Shown here piece by piece: positions 33,530 through 44,900 of a DNA stretch of 64,000 nucleotides. The position numbers were made by a program, and so were the translations under genes. Origin of the DNA: Ligula intestinalis (lineage: Eukaryota > Platyhelminthes > Cestoda > Diphyllobothriidea > Diphyllobothriidae); the NCBI GenBank assembly GCA_036362985.1, contig JAYGXS010000006.1, positions 14,386,337-14,450,336 on the forward strand. Reading direction: 5' to 3'. Position 1 is the first letter of the stretch, and each line of letters starts with the position of its first letter. Below the pieces are notes generated by a model. It ran no database searches, was not told the DNA's origin, and worked only from the letters and a program-made list of their open reading frames with translations.

Positions 33530-35085
33530 ACAATACATTTATTCGCCTGACGTTTCGATATCCGTCGCGGATTCATCATCAGAGACATGAGCAGAAAACC
33601 GTAGCAGAAACGGGTTATGGATGCACAGAAGTTTGCAGTATTTATAGGATGCAGTAATTACTGCAAACATACAGCCACCATTAACGTTAATTGTCATCTT
33701 GCGCGTGGACAGTTTGTTGGACGGCACACGGACTCTGACCTGTTGGATTTTCATCACGGGCGGTGGGCTCGGGCGTGATGATTGCTCGGCCGTCTGGCTC
33801 GCCGGTGCTGGCGTAAGATGACGCGGTGGCCTGCCCGTTCCCCGAGTGATGACTTGTTTTGGCCAAATTGTGTCTCAGCACTGAATATAGATTGGGCAAA
33901 TCGTTGCATTTGTTTATGGATTGGGGGTCCGTGAACGGTGACTCAAGTAATTCTCGGCTCACCCTTCTGTCACGTCTTGCGAGAATTTCGGCCTCATCAA
34001 ATTTGAAGGTGTTGCCGTGTCTCGCCGAATGAATCGCAACACCACGGACCGAAATTCTGGGCGTGGTATGTGGATGGCGCCTTCGTCGTCATCGAATGGG
34101 ATCAGGTGCTCACGTTCAAGAAACGTCTCAACAGCGTCTTCCTGGACATCCACTTTACGATGGAGGAGGAAGAGAACAACCAGCTGGCTTATCTTGATGT
34201 CCTTGTTTGTCGAAAAGATTGTGGTGGTCTAAAGACTCAAGTATTCAGGAAAGCGACAAATACAATGCAAGTACTGAATTACAACAGCAACCACCCAATC
34301 AGCCACTGACGGAGTTGCGTAAAGACGCTCTATGGGCGTTGGAAGACTCGGAGGCTGTCGTCTGCCTTCTCGCACACAGGCCGGAGGCATCTAGAAGGCG
34401 TCAGATAATGAAACCGAAAGACCCACTGCTACGGCAAGAAACATCTGGAGTCTTTTACAGGATCTGGTGCAGTTGCGGGCAAAGCCACTATGTCGGAGAA
34501 ACTGGCAGACCTCTTAAGAAGCGAATTGCTGAACACGCAGCAGCATTGCAGCGAAATGATGCCAATTTTCAAGTTGCGGTTCATTCGGCGAGACCCGGGC
34601 ACACCTTCAAATTTGATGAGGCCAAAATTCTCGCAAGAGGTGACACAAGGATGAGCCGGGAATTACTTGAGTCATGGTTCACAGACCCCTAATCCATAAA
34701 CAAGTGCAACGATTTGCCCAATCCTTATTCGGTGCTGAGACTCAATTTGACCACAGCAAGTCGTCACTTGGGGAACGAACAAGCCACCACGTCATCCTAC
34801 GCCAACACCGGAGGGACAGATGGCCGAGCAATCATCACGCCCGAGTCCACCTCCCGTGATGAAAGTTCAACAGGTCAGAGCCCGCGTGCCATCCAACAAA
34901 CTATCCACGCGCAAGAAGGCAATTAACGTTAATTGTTGCTGTATGTTTGCAGTAATGACTGTATCTTATAAATACTGCAAACTCCTGTGCATGTATTATC
35001 CGTTTCTGCTACTGTTTGCTGCTCATGTCTCTGATGATGAATCCGCGACGGACGTCAAAACGTCAGGCGAATAAACGTATTGTCT
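33530..35085 (+). mobile_element. Penelope-like element 2, truncated, head-to-head with a copy of its own 3' end
   Basis: The + strand part starts inside the RT palm near 34045 (WYVDGAFVVIEWDQVLTFKK; YVDD changed to YVDG). It runs through EEENNQLAYLDVLVC to a GIY-YIG nuclease domain (SGVFYRIWCSCGQSHYVGET and KKRIAEH, 34445-34535), then ARGDTRMSRELLESWFTDP (34635-34690) and a Ser/Thr-rich C-terminus ending near 34926. The - strand part (34015-33530) repeats the last ~480 bp (RELLESPFTDP..., then the same 3' end). Both 3' ends carry a hammerhead-like core. This belongs to a different subfamily from element 1. The conserved catalytic aspartate pair is lost. Confidence 0.88.
33544..33587 (-). ncRNA. 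Hammerhead ribozyme-like motif in the Penelope 3' end
   Basis: The - strand core CTGATGA (33582-33576) is followed by a stem II candidate ATCC/GGAT, GAAA, then the palindrome ACGT and a C that would be the cleavage residue (GTC). The flanks TGTCT and AGGCG pair (two G-U wobbles) as a 5-bp stem I. A palindromic stem III of this kind needs two molecules, as described for minimal hammerheads of Penelope-like elements. The matching site on the + strand (35031-35062) has CAAAA in place of GAAA. The fold was done by hand. Confidence 0.6.
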
Positions 35086-35813
35086 CAGCGATCGAGTCGT
35101 CTTCTTCTCAAGATTTTTAACCGTCCAAGATTTTCTTGGAAACCTTTCGGACCTCGTATCCACCATCAAACGCATAGGTTTACTGCTGTTGACTTAAACC
35201 CATTACTACTCATTTACAGGAAAGAGTGCAGAGGCAGTTAAGTCAAAGCATAGTTCGGCACAGCGCATTAAGGCCTCAGAGCGATTTTAAACATCATGAC
35301 TTTGCTGAAAGAGGATGAGGCTACCAATATCAGTCGTCACGGGTGAAAGGCACTTTGGGAGAGTAGTCATACTCTTTTAGCTAAGCCGTGACAAACTCTA
35401 TGGTGCAGTATGTATGCGCTTGAGTTTTTAGATTTATTTATGTATTCTGTCAATGAAAAATGTCAAAATTCGTCTTGGCTCTTTCGAAAAGTTACGTTCT
35501 CCCGTTAAAATGCAAACGAACATGCGTGTATAGACGGATTATTTAATGAGCTTACATCATCAACAATAGAGCAGTGTTTAGGTCGATGTTCTAGCAAGAC
35601 ACATAAGTGTATTTCTGAAAAATCAGTACAGGTCTGTCAGACCTTAGGAATAACAAGAAAGAAATGAGGTTTCGTAGGACAATCGTCAGTACATCGGAAC
35701 AAGCTGCAAGCAATCAATCAAGTAGAAAAAATTATCACAAAAATCCGAATGTGAAAAAAAAAACTTGACATCTTTGATCTGTGAAAAAAAATTAATGGTG
35801 AATCATTGTAGGG
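35086..35813. other. 3' flank of the hydroxylase gene
   Basis: No recognised feature. A TTTATT (AATAAA on the - strand) at 35433-35438 lies about 380 nt beyond the hydroxylase stop and could serve as its poly(A) signal. Confidence 0.4.
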
Positions 35814-35982
35814 CTAATCTTTCTGCAGGTAATGCTTAATGTATTCCTGCGCTCTTTGAATGTCCACTTTCAGCTCCTCCAGAAGCCTTGAGACATGGTC
35901 AGCTGGATCAATAACCCGCACGGATTCAGTGGCCGGATCGTACTCTATTTGAAATGGTTTCTTGATTTTCTGGGAAAATTCG
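35814..35982 (-). CDS. PAH: Hydroxylase last exon and stop
   Basis: 55 codons plus TAG at 35816-35814, after one base completing a His codon. [19 protein letters not shown] is the conserved end of the catalytic domain. The rest ([20 protein letters not shown]) is the C-terminal tetramerisation helix. Confidence 0.93.
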
Positions 35983-38900
35983 CTAAAAATAGCAGGTAAT
36001 GTGCGTACAGTCAAAAGGGTGAAGCAGCCTCCGCCGAAACATAAACTTCTAAAAAAACTGTCAAGTGGGTTCAGATAAACGTGTTTACATTCACGCTGTC
36101 TTCTTGACTTTATACGAACTGCAACGATGGTTTCGGCAATCGCCTCTACTGCACCTGTGGCTCTAGGATACGCGATATTGTAACGACCACGGCGGGTTCC
36201 TCTGTTTTTGTCCCCTTATCGGCAGACCCGGCCAACAGCAAGGGCGTATCATGGTCAGATCTGCGGGATATTCTTGTGACTCTACGGTCTCCTCTTTGTG
36301 TGACCCTTCGGATAAAGATATTGAACGCGATGGGCTCCCCCTGGCTTGTCGCAAGCATCCTCAACAGCACGCCGGCCCTATCTCGCATGCACTTTCATCC
36401 CACAAACGACAGTTTTTTCTCCTGAAATCCCGTAAAATACATTCCAATTTCTAGATTTTCGTAATCATGCCTTAGACGTTTTTCCAATATCTGTTCTTTT
36501 GCTCAGTTACACCTACTAGCTCCTGTCAACTGACATCACCACACGTGATTAGATTACTTGGAACAAATGAGTAGTCGTGTACGTTAACTTTTCAGAACTA
36601 ACCAACTTTCACCTGCAATTATTTAAACGACCTCTTTTGAAATGTCCTGCTGTACCGATGCATTTCTTTACTACCATTTACCAATCGGCAGTTCAAAGGT
36701 GTTTGTCTATATTTTCCTCAATAAACCTGACCTGACCTAATTTGGCAAAGGCAATTGTTTGCCGTAGGGCATAAATACTTATGCCAGCGTCCGTCATCCG
36801 GCCAACCGTTCAAGTTATCAGTGTCATTTTTACGGCCAATAATGGAGAATTTTGTAAATCACATAATGAAAAGTACCCGGTAAGCTTTTAGATTTATGTT
36901 CAAACGCAAAAGTGGCCTAGTCGTACAAATATTTGAATATTGCAAAAAATAACAAGCCTTTGGAAAAAACTTTGGATGCCGACAGTTTTCTTAAACATTT
37001 AAGAACGCATACAGCTATTAATAGCGAAAGTTATATACCTAGATCGGTTGGGCTTCCTAAAACAAACAAGCAGCGACACCTGGGCAGACCTATGAAAATA
37101 ATGCAACTGAAAGTGGAGGGCTTCATTACTGTACTGCTCGTAAGCTGATTTTGCTGACTGTGCGGAGACAACGGAGACCTTGCTTCAGTCCTCCTTGGGT
37201 TTTAAGTAAACTATCCGGTTGCCGCCTGGTTTCCGGGCGAATAGTGTATGATTCACATGTTGCGAAGGTGGTGGTCGATACATCCGTCTGCCAGAGGAGT
37301 CGCGTGCGTTTTTGATAGAAAAGTGGAAGTTAACCCCCTGGGGTCCGGATTCTTCCCCAGTGCTATTGTGAGAATCGAACTTCCAAAAGACAGCAAGTAT
37401 GCGGCTCGCGTTTTTAACGACTATGCACCCTCAGAGCTGGGGCACCAGGGTATATAGGCATATACACTTTCCAGTATCCGTTGTCGGTTGAGTAGTAGGC
37501 AAAACTGTCTTGCAGGGACGCCCAAATATATATTCCTCTCGCCCAAATGTCTTACGGAATTGGTGGTAAAGCATGTAATTTATGATCAACGAGTGTAAAT
37601 GAATATTTAATTTGTTTAAAGTGATTAAAAACTATTAAATTCAAGTCACTCACAATTGTTTAATGAGCTAACTATGACCAAATACATCAACATAAGCTCC
37701 TGTTGCCCAGGTAGCTGAGGGAACTTCGACCTTATATTTGCAGAATTTAATGAAAAAAGGGAAAATTGGACTGCTGAAAATGTAAAAAGTAGTTTAATGT
37801 TATAAGTCAAAGGCAAAAAGGACCTCTAAAGACAGTCCTACAGAGTAGTCTAACTCAAGGACGCCGAAGACAATGCAACGTGAGATGATAATCATGCCGA
37901 ATGCATTCGTGCTCTGCTCAATCCAGTCTAGCCTTCAACGTATAATTGAGACAAAATGTCAAAAGCCCAAGAATCACCCCCCTGTCCACACGAATTATAT
38001 TGGGCAAGAAAATTCTAGTTGGCCTTCTCTTCGGTACTTCCAATTCAGCAGAATCAACTGATCTAGAGGAGCAGTATTTTGGCCCAATAACTTCAGTGGT
38101 AACTTCTAACCTTAATTTTATGTAATTAGCGGCCGGAATACTCATTGCAGAATCCAGCATAGGCTGACCTTGAACGGATTCAGTGATTGCGGTGCCGCTG
38201 GGTAAAAAGAGCCATTATCTAAGTTGTTCTACAGATAGAAGACTTAAATGCTGATTATTAGCGACTGCCTTTTCACTCGACTCTAGCCAAAAAGCGAGCT
38301 CAGATTTTTGTGATCAGAGACTCGTCTGTAGTGGTACGATATCAAGGCGTCTTCTACATGGAAACGTGGGTACGGATAATAAATGAACTATCCACGTATG
38401 CAAATAAAAGCATTTTCTGTGTCATGGACATGGTCAATTTTGACACCATGCCTCGATCTGCCGTCATAAATCCCGTTACAGAACTTTGAGCCGGCGTATG
38501 ACGTCGTTCGGATAGCAAGAGAGCAAACTGTGGTGACACGGCAAACATGCGTTGGAAGGGACTATCTGGTTCTAGTCAGCAAATCTCAATTTGCCCTCAA
38601 CGTTATCGAATGGAGAACCAAAACCAAAGCGACCAATAAGTGATATACTGAGTCGCCTGGCTCAGTATGATCAGCAGAATCATCGGCAATGATCCACAGA
38701 CCATGACGAAGCTATTTTTCAGCTAGGTATTGCATCCGCAAGTAGAGGCTTTCATTACTATACTGATCAACAGCTGATTTTGCTGACTTTGCGGAGACAA
38801 TGGAGACGTTGCTAAAGTGCCCCCTGAGTCGTACGTAAACTATCCGGTTTTCGCCTGGTTTCCGCGCGAGTAGTGTATGATTCGCGTGTTGCGAAGGGGA

Positions 38901-41900
38901 GATCAACACACCATGTCTACCAGAGGAGTCACGTGGGTTTTCGATAGTAAGGGATCAGTTAGAAGTTGACTCCCCAGGGGTCTCGATTTTCCTCGAGCAC
39001 TATTCTGAGAATCGAAGTTCAAAAAGGCAGCAAGCATGGACGTTACGTTTTTTGCGACTGTACCCTCTCAGACCTCGAGTACCAGGGTTTATGGGCATTC
39101 ACATCCTCCATTATCCGGTACCAAGTCTCCGATCCCAGTTGCGTAGGCCAACTAACACAGACTAGTATCCCTAAATGCTGGTCTAGAACTGTAGAGTGCA
39201 CCATTTACTGTGATGGCTGTGGCGTGGACAACAATTTTTAAATTGGAGTCAAAACTTTCTTGTAGGGCCGCCCAAATATCGATGCTCCCATTTAGTTGGT
39301 GGTTAAACATTTAATTCTTGGTAAACGAATTTAAATGGATGTTTTATTGCGTTGAAAGTGCTCAAAGAATAGTAAATTTAAGCCACTTATAATTGTTTTG
39401 AGGAGCTAAATTCAAGCAACTTCATCAACATAGACTTATGTTGCTCAAGCAACTGATACCTATGGATGGACATTCGACTTTATATTTCAGAATTTAATGA
39501 AAAAAGGAAAGCCGAGCTACTGAAACTGTAAATGTAGTTTATCATTATAATTCAAAAGCAAATCGAACCTCTTAAGACAGTCCTACCGAATTGGATATCC
39601 GTCCCACACGGACACTGAGATTGTTTCTTTGAGGTTGCATTCTATAGTACTTTGGCTGAAAAAACTAGCTGCAAGCACACTTATTTAAGGGCGGAACACA
39701 GCCGCCATGTCAGACTACCGGTGGGCTACAAGGCTCTCCGTGTCCAGGCAGCGCTGTCATTGAGTCTGCGGTTACTTATTTGTCAGAGCGGAGAGCCCGC
39801 TTAGTTTGCAGCTAACATCCACTGAAGGCTTTTCACTATTCGCTACCAAAGGATGCGTCTGGCTGTCAGTACTCGGTGCTTATGAGTGAATCTGCCTCTC
39901 AAATTATGGCTTCTGTAGGTTAGCAGGTGCATAAGATCAAAGGTTCCGTATTGCTTCAATGCTATATTTACTGGGGTCGAACGGCGATTTACCCAAACAC
40001 TAATAAATGCACACCTATCTCTTTTGTCTATCAAGGAAGTTGGTTATTAGAAGGGTTTCATTTATCCGTCTAAAACGAAAATGTATCACAAAATTCCAAA
40101 AGGCCTCGGAGTGCTTTCGCCCCATAATGTACTGAGACGAAAATTCTGTTGAAAGCAATATTTCTTGCGGCTTATTTGCCTCTAACTACTGTAAGTTTTC
40201 AATCTCCGATAAATTTGGATTTTAAGTACAAGGGATCTAGGCTAGTAAGGTGGATGTTGGTATATTTGATCACAAATAGCAATTTAGCAAACGTTTACCT
40301 GTTTCTAAGGGCTGAGATTGAAAAGTACGAAACCTGCTACACGTTCTGCAAACCCAACAGAGGGACCATCAGCATTTACTGAGTAAACACACCTTTTCTC
40401 TGACCCTCATCACCGAAAATAGGGAACATGATTCTGCAAATAACAGTTTACGAAAGGGGTCGGATGCAAACTCTTTTCCCTACATTAAAGACACGATCTT
40501 TTCGGGTTCTTCGTAAGAGTGTATACATTTTTCAAACCAAAGTTTTAGGGATTTCCAGGTCTCAGAAACTTACTGGAACTGTTTTCGGGCTTTTTCGAAG
40601 CTTTCTGCTACGAAATAAGTGGATTGATATTCTGTAATAACATATGGTTCGAGCGCCGTAACTTCTGGTTCGAAGGACAGCAGACGTGGTTTGTCGCTCA
40701 GTGCATACTGAAAATTTCAAAAAAAAAACAATAGACAAGCTTAACTGTGATAAACGCAATCTGCTTATTATTTTTTTTTCAGTATTTTATGCTCATCTGA
40801 TGTGATCTTAGGAACCGTCATGAAATAGGAAAGCCTAGCACTCATTTCTCACTTGGTTACTTACAGGAGTATAACCTAATTTACACACTTGCTAACTATC
40901 TTCCACAGCTCATTTACAGTGTCAAATGGGGGGTGTATAGGAAGATGTGCATGTTTATTTACCTGAAGTTCACCGATGGAGCTGAGAAGTCCAGCTCCAT
41001 AAGCCTTGACTGCATTGTCCTCCCGACAAAGTCCAAATTCAATGGTGAACCAGAAGCACTGAAAAATTCAAAATGGAAAACGTGAGACCCAAAAATGCCA
41101 GGACACGGCTTAGACTAAACCGAAATTCTTTTCATTATTTCCGTCCTAGAAATGAAGCAGGAAGAGAGGATGAGGCAGATGCACCATAAGTCTTCTATCA
41201 CATAAAACTAATCTACACGGAAGTCATCATCCCGGCAGCACCACGCTGTGGAGCATATAGTCGACATCCTCGGAATCAACGGTCGGGCAGTCGGTATAGA
41301 TGGTCGCGTGTGTCGTGACTGGCTCGCGTCGAAGCGAAATTTGACAAAGCTCACTACCGCTGTCCTCGATTTCGGGGAACAGCCAATCACAGATGGCCCC
41401 TGGCCCGGCATGTGTAGGCAGACCCAGTCAATGACCGCTGGCATGCCTGCCGCTAAACCGGAATTTATGACCCGGCTGGCTTCCTGGTTGGTTGTGCGCT
41501 CCAAAGTCTACCTTCTTCATGCTTATTTTCCATTCCTATGTATACAAAATAAACTATTCCTACTATTCTGGCCTCCACCGATTTCTTCTCTCCTAAGGAA
41601 CCATCGTCTGAAGATCGCACTTGATAGGGTTTAGCTTTCTCAACCCCTGCGATACACTAACCTATTTGGCTGTTGAAACATGAAAATCAAACTTCTTGTT
41701 CTTCCATTACTGAACACGCGGTTAATGTCCAGCCTAGCGGTAGTGGTGCGACCTTGAGATAGGCGAAAGCTGGCGGGGACGCGCGGGTTAGGTGAGGCCT
41801 GACCCCAGGTGGCAGTGGGCGCGCAGGCGAAAGGCGTCAGCAGCTGATCTTGGGTTCCAAGTGGCTGCTAGGGGCCACTACAAGTGCTCGCTCCCGAGAC

Positions 41901-44900
41901 CTTGCATTCGATTGGTGAAAGAAATCGAATGGAGGAAGAATAGTTCAATATAGAGGAGGGGATATTACCAAGGTAGAGTTACAAACAGCATGGGCAGGCG
42001 GGGTTGTCATAAATAAACCAGGTTCTCCGTTCCTCTGTGTACACAGACTAAACTATTCCTACTATTCTGGCCTCCACCGACTTCTTCTCTCCTAAGGAAT
42101 CATGGTCTGAAGATCGCAGTTGCTAGGGTTTAGCTCTCTTAACCCCCTGCGATACGCGTCCTTACCGTAAACTTGTGTTCGCGTATGCGGATTGAGACAG
42201 ATTTCGAAGTTTGGCACCACAACTAGCCAGTAACTCTTATGTTGAGATAGCCAATTCTGTTCGTGGGATGTGGAAGAGGCGCGTAAATTGGTTGTTAATT
42301 AGCGTGCTACTTGTATTTAATGTTTTGACGCATTTTTCATGCATGTGGGAAGTCGCTATGGGAGTGGTTTTGGTGCCTGGGCGGGCGCAACGTTCGAAAT
42401 ATTGAACTCTTGATGCTTCATGGATTAAGTATTTTAGTGCCGCTTGATAGCTTGCCTCAACGAGCTATAAACAGAAATTCTGTTGTGTAAGATGACCTCC
42501 GAATTCTCTTTCTGATAGACCGAGGTTAAAGTAATCTATTTGGTTTTTCGACGTAGTGGCACATTAAATAATTGGGGACGTCTATCGAACTCCGTTTTGA
42601 AAGTAATATCGAGTCCTGGAAAGATAGAGTACAAAGTTGCGGGCTGCAGGTCTAAGGAAATTTCCTTGACGAGGACAAATATTTCAGCTAAATAACTCAG
42701 CCAAAGTTTTAAGTTAATCGTTGGAATATTCCTATATTATGATTCCTGTTTCAGAGCTTCCACTAGAAATCCAGATATAGGGGAACCTATATGATCATCT
42801 TTCAGTTGGTGAAGACATAAGCTAGCAGAGTAAAAGTTAGTTGAAGCGAAGCGTGGGTAGACTGGCCGGTGACGTGCGCCCGAAGTAGTTCTTCGGTGTA
42901 TTGTCTTGCTAAATCTAGAGGACTTGAGGTGAAGAGCGAGACCAGATCGAATAAAGGCCATGTATCCTCAGCTGCAAAGTTGACGCCTTCTTATTTGTCT
43001 AGAAACCTTCTTAAAATATCAATCCAGCATCGGAAGTTTTTTATAGATGATGCAGTTGCGTGCATATTTATGTAAGTAATCCCATAATCGTTCAATGCAG
43101 GTGCTATATAGCCCTAAGACATGCGTTTTGTCGAGCATCCGTGCCGGAACTCCGAGGGTATCGGCTGCTCAGTGAGCTCAAATCTTTCCCAGATATTAAT
43201 GTAATATAAGTCACAAGCGTATTAGCACATCCATCCCTCATCTACGAGAAGAATTTAATGGTTATTGTTGCCCAATGGCCTGACGCGAGACAGACTGGCG
43301 ATGTGGAATTTGCGGTGTAGTCACTGTCTGTCCGACAGCCTACGGGCTCTTTGTCGTTTGTATATTTCAGTAAGACGTTATTTTATCGTCAGCGGTTGGG
43401 GGAATTTTTTTCCTTATCCGATATAACAACCAGAAATGTGATTTCATTTATGATTTAAGCATAATTTCCTTTGTTTTGTCAATTTTATATACTGAATCCT
43501 GCTCTGTGAACTGCGCAGTTTGTCTTGCTGCGCATGATCGGTTTCCATTTGAGCATATCAAAGTGCATTTGTGCAATAACCGCATAACTAATGATCAGTC
43601 ACATGAAGTTGGCCTTTAGTAGGTCATGTAAAACTGATTGCGAGAATTCCTTGTATGTATAGGCAACTGTTTTACTGTATTGAGTCCTTACTGATAAGAG
43701 ACCTATCAAGAAACGTTGCAGATATTTTATGCCCTCATAATCGGTACTATCTGCTTTTCGGAACAGTGCAGCTACGGGAACAGCAGCATTGGCTAAGCAA
43801 ACCTCAGGTTCGATGTAAAGAATAATCAACCCACCTTATGGCCCTTGTAGAAGATAGCGTAGTCTGAAAATGGATAGCCGATATTGCTCGTTGCATCTTC
43901 AGACATGCAATATATCTCCTCTTAATAGACATCATGTTTTCTGAATAAGTTCCAGTATTTTAGTCTGATATCAAAAGTAAACCCCGCCGTTATTTTATTC
44001 TTTCCTTTTAACCAACCCAATGGGTAAAAAACCTTATAATTTAACCTACATTTAGGCTACTTGTGTTTAGCGCTTTGTCGATGGCTGCGCTTCCAGAAGC
44101 GTACCTTTATTAAGTTATTCCAAACGCTGGTTGAGTGCAACGAAAATGCTTGGTTTCTAAGAGATGAACGCGGATTCTCCGTCTGAAACAGCTATCAGAA
44201 AATATCATTTGATATATACTTGAACCTCAATGGAACTCTGTTACTATCAAAACCTTCTTCAACAGCATTTAGATGTCAAACGAATTTTCAAAGTACCTTC
44301 CATTATATATTTATATATAGATATATATATGATCACGTTTTCCCAACTACCTCATCGGTATTTGGTAGAATTTTTTTGCTAAAAATAAAGAATCGCGTTT
44401 TGAAGTCCAGATCGCTCTGAAATGGTCTATACAGCTAAACCCACAATTAGACCCTTCAATAGTAGCGCATGCGAATGCAGCCTTTGACTCTTATTTATTT
44501 TTACCTTCAAAATATATGTAGGATTAATACTGGTCAACATTCTTGTCAAACTCACCGTGGATAGACGTTTAATGTCTTCTTCACTGGCTGCCAGGGAAGC
44601 CAACCCTATGTCTTGACAGAATTGTGCAACCAGCGGGTCTGCCAACATAGGAACGTGACCAATAAGTTCATGACACACATCTGGTTCGGGAGTATACTCC
44701 GGCCTCGATGCATGACGAATGTATTGTGTTGAATGGAAAACCCGAAAAGCCAAACCAGCAAGAAATTCACGGGGAGAAAGCAACCCTGCCACAGGCCGCA
44801 ATCTAAAACCAGTTTGCTCTTCAAAATAAAAACAGGATGAACGGATTGTGCACATTAATTGACAATATAAAACTTTTATAATATAATGCTTAAACTTACC

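Larger units (their letters stand above)
35983..40573. other. Hydroxylase last intron
   Basis: 4.6 kb. Holds two direct copies of an RTE-derived repeat (37085-37860, 38705-39600). An AT-rich 3'-end-like block at 36670-36730 (GTTTGTCTATATTTTCCTC then AATAAACC) resembles 58270-58315. A GC-richer stretch at 36120-36390 is open on the - strand for 80 codons but matches nothing I recognise. Confidence 0.55.

Noticed and set aside
43599..43829. 76-codon - strand frame inside the hydroxylase intron as an extra exon
   Set aside because: Flanking hydroxylase exons join in phase without it (LST to CFWFTIEF), and it matches no family.
44427..44855. Tyrosine hydroxylase call for the - strand hydroxylase, suggested by HVPMLAD and QDIGLASL
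   Set aside because: The position that is Asp in tyrosine hydroxylases is Ile here (VITEYQ), and the newly found exon [15 protein letters not shown] and the C-terminal blocks fit PAH better.
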